Origin: Pantoea agglomerans
Lineage (GTDB): Bacteria > Pseudomonadota > Gammaproteobacteria > Enterobacterales > Enterobacteriaceae
DNA length: 64,000 nt
NCBI RefSeq assembly: GCF_021397715.1
Contig: NZ_CP090207.1
Location: 2,480,001 to 2,544,000 of the forward strand
Reading direction: 5' to 3'
This document shows, piece by piece, positions 8,500 to 16,078 of the stretch. The position numbers and the translations under genes were made by a program. Each line of letters starts with the position of its first letter. Positions within the stretch are counted from its first letter, which is position 1. A model generated the notes under the pieces. The model was given only the letters and a program-made list of their open reading frames with translations, ran no database searches and was not told where the DNA came from.

Positions 8500-8991
8500 A
8501 TGGTGAAAAAGAGTCTTGCGTTAACACTGCTGGCGGTCCTTACCCTGGCAGGCTGTAAGGCCCCGCCGCCGCCCGTCACTGATGACACGCTGGTGACCAG
8601 CGAAATTAATGGCGTCAAACTGGTTCATCGGCACGCCGTGGCGCCGCCGACTGAATTTGAGCCGGTCAACCAGACCTGGCGGGCGCTATACGGTGCGTCA
8701 GTTATGACCACGCCCGATTATGGCGGCAAAGTGGTTCGCTATCTCGAAACGAGTAAACCGTTTGAAGTATTAGGCAATGTGGAAAATCACTGGCTGGCGA
8801 TTGCTGACCAGGCTGACGGCCCGATGATCGGTTACGTCCCGTTAAAAGCGGGTGTGGAAAGCAGTCGTTATGATGCAACGGTGCTTAGCGATCGTCCCCG
8901 TCCCCGCAAAACGAAACAGGTCTGTGTCGCCGTTGGCGGTGCCAGTAAAGCGTGCCGCACTAACGATACCGCGACCTGGATCTTAGACTAA
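8500..8991 (+). CDS. Small outer-membrane lipoprotein, first gene of the T6SS-like island
   Basis: 163 residues with a lipoprotein signal: MVKKSLALTLLAVLTLAGC, lipobox LAGC and Cys19 as the lipidation site. The middle (about 60-120, GASVMTTPDYGGKVVRYLE... then VLGNVENHWLAIAD) resembles a bacterial SH3-like fold. It does not look like TssJ, the usual T6SS lipoprotein. A good Shine-Dalgarno (GAGGAAC) precedes the ATG. It is followed after 85 bases by the TssL-OmpA gene in the same direction. Since the island's TssM lacks the C-terminal periplasmic part that normally binds TssJ, this lipoprotein may be a substitute partner; that is inference. Confidence 0.75.
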   Translation: MVKKSLALTLLAVLTLAGCKAPPPPVTDDTLVTSEINGVKLVHRHAVAPPTEFEPVNQTWRALYGASVMTTPDYGGKVVRYLETSKPFEVLGNVENHWLAIADQADGPMIGYVPLKAGVESSRYDATVLSDRPRPRKTKQVCVAVGGASKACRTNDTATWILD

Positions 8992-9076
8992 ACATGAAAT
9001 CCGGCGCATATTGCCCGCAGCACCGTCCTGGGCTGCGGGTACAGGGATTTGCCATTGGCTGGAAGATCACGAATTA

Positions 9077-10294
9077 ATGACTGTGGAATCCCCTGCGCGT
9101 GAGGTCATCCCCTCAGGCAATGAGAATCTATTACTTCAGGCTGCAGCACCACTGCTGAACGCGGTGGTGCAAATTCGTCAGTCAGCCACCCATGACGACC
9201 CCGCGGGCTTACGCCAGTCGCTTATTGATGAGATCCGCCTGTTCGAACAGCGTTGTAAACAGGCGGGTTTGCCGTTTGAGATGATTATCGGCGCACGCTA
9301 CTGCGTCTGTAGTGCGCTGGATGAAGCGGCGGCACAAACCCCGTGGGGGACGCGCGGCGTCTGGTCTGGCAACGGTATGCTGGTGACGTTTCACAATGAG
9401 AGCTGGGGCGGCGAGAAATTTTTTCAGCTGCTGTCACGCATTTCACAAAGCCCGCAACAGCACCTCTGGCTGCTGGAGGTGGTGCACTACTGTCTGCTGC
9501 TGGGCTATGAAGGCCGCTATCGCGGCAGTGAAAACGGTCGCGCCCAGTGCGACGGCATCCGCAAGCGATTGAAAAGCCTGATTGACGAAACGCGCGCGCA
9601 GCGTCAGACGCCGCAGCCACCGCTGGTGGAGGTGCATCCGCTGGTCAGCACGCTGGCGCGGCCGATGGTGCCGCTGTGGGCCTGCGCGATGCTGGTGGCG
9701 CTGATTGGCTGCCTGATCTATAGCGGCCTCAACTGGCGACTGGGTAATGCCGCCGAGCCGCTGCTGCGCGCCATCTACCAGACCCCATTGCCGCAGATTA
9801 CGGCTGGCCGTCGTCCCTCCTCACCGCAGGCGCTGCTCGATCTGCGCCAGCGTCTGAATGATGTGATTGCCGCCGGTCAGCTGGAAGTCAGCGACGGCGC
9901 CTTCGGCAGCAAAGTGATTATCCCGGCGGATAAGCTGTTCGCCGAACAGGGCACGGTGATCAATCCGGTGGGCCGCGCCCTGCTGGCTCGTGTCTCGACG
10001 GCGATGAAAAATGTGAAAGGCGCTATCCTGGTGTCGGTGTTTACCGACGATCATCCGGTCGACAACAGCCGTTTTGCCTCCAGTTACGAATTTTCTTTCG
10101 CCCGCGCCCGCGCGGTCACGCAGTTGCTGCAGTCCCAACTGGCGGATGGCCATACGGTGCGCTCTGAAGGCCGCGGCGACAGCGACCCGCTGCTGCCGAA
10201 TGACAGCAGCGAAAACCGAACCCGCAACCGCCGCGTTGAAATCACACTGTTTGCCGCGCCCGAAACGCTCAGTAATCATCAAGGAGCACAATAA
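9077..10294 (+). CDS. tssL: TssL/DotU-family protein with C-terminal OmpA domain
   Basis: 405 residues from the ATG at 9077 (MTVESPAREVIPSGNENLLL); an in-frame upstream start at 9011 would add residues not typical of the family. The N-terminal cytoplasmic DotU/IcmH domain (about 25-200) starts with NLLLQAAAPLLNAVVQIRQ and contains the conserved CSALDEAA and YRG elements. One membrane span follows (about 218-240, LWACAMLVALIGCLIYSGLNW). A periplasmic OmpA-like peptidoglycan-binding domain ends with RTRNRRVEITLF. The fused TssL-OmpA form differs from the TssL of the large locus, where the OmpA part is a separate gene. The stop overlaps the next ATG by one base. Confidence 0.9.
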   Translation: MTVESPAREVIPSGNENLLLQAAAPLLNAVVQIRQSATHDDPAGLRQSLIDEIRLFEQRCKQAGLPFEMIIGARYCVCSALDEAAAQTPWGTRGVWSGNGMLVTFHNESWGGEKFFQLLSRISQSPQQHLWLLEVVHYCLLLGYEGRYRGSENGRAQCDGIRKRLKSLIDETRAQRQTPQPPLVEVHPLVSTLARPMVPLWACAMLVALIGCLIYSGLNWRLGNAAEPLLRAIYQTPLPQITAGRRPSSPQALLDLRQRLNDVIAAGQLEVSDGAFGSKVIIPADKLFAEQGTVINPVGRALLARVSTAMKNVKGAILVSVFTDDHPVDNSRFASSYEFSFARARAVTQLLQSQLADGHTVRSEGRGDSDPLLPNDSSENRTRNRRVEITLFAAPETLSNHQGAQ

Positions 10295-12408
10295 TGCGCG
10301 CTTCCGTTCGACTGCTTCTGACGCATCGATTGTTATGGAGTTTTATCGGCGTCACGGCGCTGAGCTGTCTGGTCTGGATGCTCGGGCCGCTCTGGTCGTG
10401 GGGCGAATCGCGCCCGCTGGAGCCGATCCTGCCGCGTCAGCTCACCGTCGCTGCGCTCTATTTTCTTTGGGTTCTGTTCCAGCTGATCCCCTCGCTTTAT
10501 CGTGCCTGGTTTAACAGCCGGTTACTGACCCAGCTGCAGGCCGCCGGCAGCGACGATCCGGCTGAACGTCAGGTCACCGAGGAGCTGCTCAACCAGCGCT
10601 TCAGCGATGCAGCAATGCAGCTCAAACGGACCCAGTTTGGCCGTCGTCACGCTGGCGGTCTGCTGACGCGGTTCAATTCAAACTACCTTTATCAGCTGCC
10701 GTGGTATCTGGTGATGGGCGCACCGGGCGCCGGAAAAACCACCGCCCTGCTGAATGCCGGTCTGAATTTCCCGCTGACCGACACGCTGGGTAAAAATGCG
10801 ATTCGCGGCGTGGGCGGCACCCGGAACTGCGACTGGTGGTTTACCGACAGTGCGGTGCTGATTGATACCGCGGGCCGCTACGCCCTGCAGGAGAGCCAGC
10901 GTGCGCGCGACGCCGCCGAGTGGCACAGCTTTATCAACCTGCTTAAACGTTACCGCACCCGTCAGCCGATTAACGGTGTGATCATGACCATCAGCGTCGC
11001 CGATCTGCTGAGTGACTCCGCTGAGGCGCGCTTTGCGCAGGCCAGCGCGCTGCGTGAACGCATGGCAGAACTGCATCAGCAGAGCGGCATCCATTTCCCG
11101 GTCTATGTGATGGTGACCAAAACCGACCTGCTGAAAGGCTTTATGAGTTATTTCGGCTCGGTGGACAAAGCGAAGCGTGATGCTATCTGGGGTTTCACCT
11201 TTAACTGGGACCTCGGCAAGCCGCATAAAGGTGACTGGCATCGCCATTTCGGCCAGCAGTTTCAGCGGCTGGAGCAGCAGCTACAGCAGCAGCTGGCTGA
11301 CCAGATGACGCAGGAGCGCGATCTCAATGAGCGTGCTGAATGCTTCCTGTTTCCTCAGGAGTTTGCCTCGCTGCGTCCGCTGCTGAATGAGTACCTCGAC
11401 ATCGTCTTTTCCGATCATCAGGATGCGGTTGCCTGGAGTCCGCGCGGCCTGTTTTTCACCAGCGGTACGCAGGAAGGCCTGCCTTTTGACCGGGTGATGG
11501 GCGAGCTGAGCCGAAAATTGCAGCTGCGCCCGGCGGGTGACCATTCGATCGCCGCATGGGACAGCGTTAACCGCAATAGCCCGATTCCGGGTAACAAAGG
11601 ACAGAGCTTCTTTATCCGCGATTTGCTCAGCGATCTGATCTTTAAAGAGAGCGGACTGGCTGGCAGCAACCGACGCTGGGAATACCGTAATCAGCTGTTT
11701 CACTGGATCGGCTATGGCGTTCTGGCCGGCGCTCTGCTGATTATGTCGAGCCTGTGGGGCATCAGTTACTACCAGAACCAGCACTATCTGGATCAGGTTG
11801 AGGCGCGGGTACCGGCTATTCGTGAGCAGAGCCAGCAGGTGATTCATCAGCCTGCTGATAATATTTTTGATCTGCTACCCTTTCTTAATAGCCTGGTGAA
11901 ACTGCCGCTCTCAGACCGTTTTTCTCTCGATAATCCGCCGCTTACTATGCGGATTGGCTTATATCGCGGAACCCAGGTCAGCGATGCGGCCTGGGCACTT
12001 TATCAAAATGCGCTTAAGTCTTTACTGCTGCCGCGCGTGGCCCAGCAGATCACCAATATTCTGCGTAATGACCCAGGCGATGATAATGCGTATAGCCGCA
12101 ATGCCCTGCGCGCCTATCAGATGCTCTATCAACCGCGTAATTACGATGGTGAATTTCTGCGTGCCTGGCTGCTGCAAAACTTACAGCGTTCGCTGCCCGA
12201 TACGGTCAGCACCCGCGATCTTCAGCAGCTTGACTGGCACCTGAGTCAGCTACTGGATCAGCAGATTCAGTCATCGCCCTATGCACGTGATAATGCGCTG
12301 ATGATGCGGAAACTTGCGGAAAATCTGAAAATTGCGGGGCAATCCGGCCCTGTGCTGGCGGTAACGCCCTCGCGCTCTGCACAGCGGTTGACCCTGCATA
12401 GCGAGTAA
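10294..12408 (+). CDS. tssM: Short TssM/IcmF-like inner-membrane P-loop protein
   Basis: 704 residues, against about 1100-1200 for normal TssM. Two N-terminal membrane spans (about 13-33 and 50-68) are followed by a cytoplasmic NTPase domain with an intact Walker A (GAPGAGKT, 142-149), the VLIDTAGRY motif, and KTDLLKGF as a G4-like element. A third span lies at about 468-488. Only about 215 periplasmic residues follow, so most of the IcmF periplasmic domain and the TssJ-binding end are missing. The ORF ends cleanly in a stop next to tagF with no frameshift visible, so the short form looks natural. It should pair with the upstream TssL in the inner membrane. Confidence 0.87.
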   Translation: MRASVRLLLTHRLLWSFIGVTALSCLVWMLGPLWSWGESRPLEPILPRQLTVAALYFLWVLFQLIPSLYRAWFNSRLLTQLQAAGSDDPAERQVTEELLNQRFSDAAMQLKRTQFGRRHAGGLLTRFNSNYLYQLPWYLVMGAPGAGKTTALLNAGLNFPLTDTLGKNAIRGVGGTRNCDWWFTDSAVLIDTAGRYALQESQRARDAAEWHSFINLLKRYRTRQPINGVIMTISVADLLSDSAEARFAQASALRERMAELHQQSGIHFPVYVMVTKTDLLKGFMSYFGSVDKAKRDAIWGFTFNWDLGKPHKGDWHRHFGQQFQRLEQQLQQQLADQMTQERDLNERAECFLFPQEFASLRPLLNEYLDIVFSDHQDAVAWSPRGLFFTSGTQEGLPFDRVMGELSRKLQLRPAGDHSIAAWDSVNRNSPIPGNKGQSFFIRDLLSDLIFKESGLAGSNRRWEYRNQLFHWIGYGVLAGALLIMSSLWGISYYQNQHYLDQVEARVPAIREQSQQVIHQPADNIFDLLPFLNSLVKLPLSDRFSLDNPPLTMRIGLYRGTQVSDAAWALYQNALKSLLLPRVAQQITNILRNDPGDDNAYSRNALRAYQMLYQPRNYDGEFLRAWLLQNLQRSLPDTVSTRDLQQLDWHLSQLLDQQIQSSPYARDNALMMRKLAENLKIAGQSGPVLAVTPSRSAQRLTLHSE

Positions 12409-12421
12409 TGGTGAGGTGAAT

Positions 12422-13120
12422 ATGGCTGCTTATACTGCCCCCGGCTGGTATGGCAAGCTGCCGTCTACCGGCGACTTTCTGCACCATCGGCTGAGCGAGC
12501 AACAGATCACCCCGTGGAACCACTGGTTCCAGCAGGGATTACTGCACTGGCATCAGCAGGACGACGCGGTGACCGCGAACTTTTTGCGCGCGCCGGTATG
12601 GAATTTTGTCTTGCCGATCACCCCGACCCGGCAACAGGTGCAGATGGGCTGTTTACTCCCCTCCTGTGACCGCGTCGGACGGGCCTGGCCGCTGCTGGCG
12701 CTGCACAGCTTTCCGCTCAGCCAGTGGCATCCGGCGCAGCTGACTATCTCGGGAGAGTGGTTTCAGGAGCTGGGTGCCACGCTGCTGCGTGCGGTACAGA
12801 CGCCGCTTAATGGTGAGCAGCTTGAGCAGCAAATCCAGGCGCTGACGCCGCTGCTGGTGCCCGCCAGGCAGCCTTCGGACATTATGGATGTGATCGGGTT
12901 TCAGGATTTGCCCTGCACGCTGAGCTGGCGTGAAGTGGCTGAACGTTTCGATCCCCAGCAGCATATGAGCTACTGGTGGAGTAACCGCAGTGATGGTTTT
13001 GCCCACGCGACCCATAAGCACAGCGGCAACCTCACCGCACAACTGTTTTCGTTACTGTTTAACCCGGCGGCAGGTGCACAGCCGGGACGTAATGGCCTCT
13101 ACCCACCGATGTTTGAGTAA
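12422..13120 (+). CDS. tagF: TagF-family T6SS-associated protein
   Basis: 232 residues from the ATG at 12422, preceded by GAGGTG; a GTG six bases upstream is a weaker choice. The start PGWYGKLPSTGDFLHHRLS is the hallmark of the TagF/ImpM family. In Pseudomonas aeruginosa TagF is a post-translational repressor acting with the FHA protein and the PpkA/PppA kinase-phosphatase pair, and all three partners follow here. Gap to tssM is 13 bases. Confidence 0.9.
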   Translation: MAAYTAPGWYGKLPSTGDFLHHRLSEQQITPWNHWFQQGLLHWHQQDDAVTANFLRAPVWNFVLPITPTRQQVQMGCLLPSCDRVGRAWPLLALHSFPLSQWHPAQLTISGEWFQELGATLLRAVQTPLNGEQLEQQIQALTPLLVPARQPSDIMDVIGFQDLPCTLSWREVAERFDPQQHMSYWWSNRSDGFAHATHKHSGNLTAQLFSLLFNPAAGAQPGRNGLYPPMFE

Positions 13121-13156
13121 GGCCGGTTGCGTTTGCCGTTCAATCTGGGATAACTC

Positions 13157-14293
13157 ATGCAATTTACCATTGTGCAATGCACTACGGATGTTCCGGTTAA
13201 AACCGTCGTGTTTCAACCGCCTGGAGGCACCATTGGCCGCAGTCAGGACAACGATCTGGTACTGCCAGATGAGTCACGCGCCATTTCGCGTCTGCAGGCG
13301 CTGGTTCATGTGTCGCACGACGGCGAATGCCGGCTGACGAATCAGGGCAGTGTCACGCCGGTGGAGCACAACGGCATCACGCTCGGTCGCGGGATGCAGG
13401 TGCTGCTGAAGCATGGCGATGCGTTACGCATCGGCGACTATGCGCTGGACGTGCGCGATCCCGCCTGCCATCGCGAGCAGAGCGATCCTCTCGCGCTGTT
13501 TGCCGGTAACAGCGACCACCCGGCGAATCCGTTAGGCATTCACGAACATCATGAGGTGGAGGATCGCCTGATGGTGAATGAAAGCGCGCCGGTGCGGCAC
13601 GAGCGCCACAATGATGCACGGCTGGCGATAGAACCGCAGGCCAACGAGCCGCGCCGTGCGCTCGCCTCCCAGCCGCAGGATCAGGATAAGCTGATTGCCG
13701 CGCTGCTGGACGGCATGGGGCTGAGCAACGGGCACGCGACGCCCATCGACGAAGAGCAGATGCGCATCACCGGCCGGATGCTGAGCCTGTTTTCGCAGGG
13801 TACGGTGGCGTTACTGTCGTCGCGCTCCATCCTCAAGCGCGGGGTGAAAGCGGACATGACGATGATCCTTAACGAGGCCAACAACCCCTTTAAGATCCTG
13901 CCTTCCGGTAAGACCGTGCTGATGCAGATGTATCAGAGCCAGATGCCGGGCTTTATGCCGCCCGAGCAGGCGGTACGCGATGCGCTGGTTGATCTGCAGG
14001 CGCATCAGCTGGGGATGATCGCCGGTATCCGCGCCATCATTGCGGCCATGCTGCAGTCGTTTAATCCGGCCCGACTGGAAGAGCAGGCCCGCGCCGACGG
14101 CATGCTGCCTAAGCTACCCTTCACCAGCCTCAAAAAGGCGGCGCTGTGGGATTACTTTACCCGCAACTATCAGCGTACCGCCGGCGAAATTGACGATGAT
14201 TTCCATACCCTGTTTGGCGAAGCGTTTCTGCATGCCTATGACATGGAGGTCAATCAGTACAAAGATTCCCAGACGCGGGTAGATGAAGCATGA
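13157..14293 (+). CDS. tagH: FHA-domain T6SS protein TagH/Fha
   Basis: 378 residues. The N-terminal FHA domain (about 1-95) has the phosphothreonine-binding set: G27-R28, N32, S40-R41, S44 and H51 (GRSQDNDLVLPDESRAISR). A charged linker (about 115-180) leads to the conserved C-terminal region of T6SS FHA proteins, with TGRMLSLFSQGTVALLSSRS, FKILPSG and FGEAFLHAY. FHA proteins dock phosphorylated targets of the T6SS kinase. The stop overlaps the start of the phosphatase gene by 4 bases (ATGA). Confidence 0.92.
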   Translation: MQFTIVQCTTDVPVKTVVFQPPGGTIGRSQDNDLVLPDESRAISRLQALVHVSHDGECRLTNQGSVTPVEHNGITLGRGMQVLLKHGDALRIGDYALDVRDPACHREQSDPLALFAGNSDHPANPLGIHEHHEVEDRLMVNESAPVRHERHNDARLAIEPQANEPRRALASQPQDQDKLIAALLDGMGLSNGHATPIDEEQMRITGRMLSLFSQGTVALLSSRSILKRGVKADMTMILNEANNPFKILPSGKTVLMQMYQSQMPGFMPPEQAVRDALVDLQAHQLGMIAGIRAIIAAMLQSFNPARLEEQARADGMLPKLPFTSLKKAALWDYFTRNYQRTAGEIDDDFHTLFGEAFLHAYDMEVNQYKDSQTRVDEA

Positions 14294-15066
14294 AGATCGT
14301 TTTTGCCAGCCGCTGCCAGCAAGGTCTGCGCGATGATAATCAGGATCGCACCGGTGCCGAGCTGGACGATCGCCGGGCCTGTTTTGTGGTCTGTGACGGC
14401 GTCGCCGGCCTCCCCGGCGGCGAGATGGCCGCGCAGCTGGTGCGTGACTGCCTGATTAGCCAGCTACAGCATTGCGAGCACTTTACCCCGGAGTTTACCC
14501 ATCAGGCGATCGAACAGTGCCGGATTGCGCTGCACGAGGCACAGGGAAAGAATCCTAAATTTGCACGCATGAGCACCACCCTTGCGGCGCTGTTTATTGA
14601 CCGCCAGAAACAGCGCGCATGGTGGGCGCACGCAGGTGATAGCCGGGTTTACCACTTCCGGCGTGGGGTGCTGCATGAGGTGACCCGGGACCACAGTCTG
14701 GCCCAGCAACTGAAAGAAGCGGGCTATGAAAATACCGGCATTAACAGTAATTTACTCTATAATGCGCTCGGCGCTGAACCGCCGCGTGCCGTCAGTTTTT
14801 CTCAGGAGATTGCGCTGGAAGATGGCGACGCGTTTCTGGTCTGCACCGATGGATTCTGGCTTAACCTGACCACCGGTGAAATGGAACAGGCACTGCGTAT
14901 GGTTAACGCCTGCGAAGAGTGGCTGGCGCTGATGGAACAGGCGGTGAGCCGTAACGTGAAAAAAGATAATCTCAGCGCACTGGCGGTCTGGATTGGTGAG
15001 CCGGAAGAAGCGACATTGCTCTATTCACTGGCTGATTCGGCGCGCTTTCTGCCGCCTCGTTTTTGA
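14290..15066 (+). CDS. PP2C-type Ser/Thr phosphatase (PppA/Stp-like)
   Basis: 258 residues with the metal-binding PPM motifs: NQDR (17-20), VVCDGVAGLPGG (Asp36-Gly37), the WAHAGDSRVYHFR stretch, RDHSLAQQL, CTDGFW and KKDNLSALAVW. It should dephosphorylate threonine sites set by the kinase at 16079-17509, opposing it in the cytoplasm. It is translationally coupled to tagH. The combination TagF, Fha, PP2C and kinase is the threonine-phosphorylation control set of Pseudomonas T6SS. Confidence 0.92.
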   Translation: MKIVFASRCQQGLRDDNQDRTGAELDDRRACFVVCDGVAGLPGGEMAAQLVRDCLISQLQHCEHFTPEFTHQAIEQCRIALHEAQGKNPKFARMSTTLAALFIDRQKQRAWWAHAGDSRVYHFRRGVLHEVTRDHSLAQQLKEAGYENTGINSNLLYNALGAEPPRAVSFSQEIALEDGDAFLVCTDGFWLNLTTGEMEQALRMVNACEEWLALMEQAVSRNVKKDNLSALAVWIGEPEEATLLYSLADSARFLPPRF

Positions 15067-15080
15067 TTCCAAGGATTCTT

Positions 15081-16034
15081 ATGAAACTGTGGTTGCCCGG
15101 CATCGCCACCTTACTGATCGCCTTTCACGCCCAGGCCGAAAATTATCGTGTGGTCTATTCGCCCAGCCTGGCGCTGGAGGTCTACATCGATAATGTGGTG
15201 AGCAAAGCGCCTGACGACTGGTGCAAGGAGACCTTGCCGCTGCGCATTGTCTCTGGCAAAAGTAAGGATTCGGCGGTGCTGACCACCTTTTTACCGCGCG
15301 TCGGCACCCTGCTGGCTAACCAGTGCGGCTTGCTGGATGTTATGCCGTGGCAGATGACCGACAAAGAGGGCGGTGTACTCGCCAGCGGCAGCGCCAGCAA
15401 GTTACAGAACTGGCGGCCGATTGTGATGGCGGACGCCACGGCCAGCGCCAGCGCCAGTAATGCCGCCCCGCTCGATCTGTCACGTCCGGCCAACAGCACG
15501 CCGCTGCAACATTTTGATCTGCCCAGCGGCTGCCATTTCCGCACCGCCTGGGATGAGAATGCCCAGACGATGTTTATCCCGGATGTCAGCAAGCAACAGT
15601 GCTCACCCGACGGCTGGGTCGAGGGCAAAAGTGAGCTGACGCTGGCCACGCCGGATCATACGACGCCGGTGGCAGTGACCTTTTATCAGGGCTATCCGAT
15701 CGCCAATCTGGCCATCCCGGACAGCAAACTGGAGGTCATTGCGGCGAATAATCAGCGCATGATCGTCACCCGCGCCGAAGCGCCCGATAGCTGGCTGGTG
15801 CTGCCGTTTGACAGCCAGCAACATGTCTGGCGCTTTAATGGAACCTTGTTGATTAAGATGGATAAGAATGCTGCGCAGCAGGACGCTGACGCTGTGAAAT
15901 CGCGGGTTGAGACTTTGCGCGGCCAATGGGCGCCGCATTTCATGCCACAGCAAAAAGTGAATGTGTTACTCATCGACACCCTGCACGCGGATCTGGTTGA
16001 TCCTGCCATTGGTGCCTGGCGTAACATCAATTAA
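15081..16034 (+). CDS. Exported protein of unknown function in the signalling island
   Basis: 317 residues from the ATG at 15081 (AAGGA upstream), beginning with a clear Sec signal (MKLWLPGIATLLIAFHAQA, cleavage before EN). No family is recognised. The mature part has cysteines at the WCKETLPLRI, ANQCGLLDVMP, SGCHFRTAWD and KQQCSPDG positions, which could form two disulfides, and an Ala/Ser-rich stretch (ATASASASNAAP) that may be a linker between two domains. It sits between phosphatase and kinase, whose own C-terminal domain is periplasmic, so it could be a ligand or partner for that sensor. That role is a guess. Confidence 0.8.
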   Translation: MKLWLPGIATLLIAFHAQAENYRVVYSPSLALEVYIDNVVSKAPDDWCKETLPLRIVSGKSKDSAVLTTFLPRVGTLLANQCGLLDVMPWQMTDKEGGVLASGSASKLQNWRPIVMADATASASASNAAPLDLSRPANSTPLQHFDLPSGCHFRTAWDENAQTMFIPDVSKQQCSPDGWVEGKSELTLATPDHTTPVAVTFYQGYPIANLAIPDSKLEVIAANNQRMIVTRAEAPDSWLVLPFDSQQHVWRFNGTLLIKMDKNAAQQDADAVKSRVETLRGQWAPHFMPQQKVNVLLIDTLHADLVDPAIGAWRNIN

Positions 16035-16078
16035 TTACCGCGCAGCCTGGCGAGCAGGCCGTGTTCAGAGAGTTCACT

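Noticed and set aside
15063-15080. Upstream in-frame start for the exported protein
   Set aside because: A TTG at 15063 would overlap the phosphatase stop and place residues before a standard signal peptide; the ATG at 15081 has AAGGA at good spacing.
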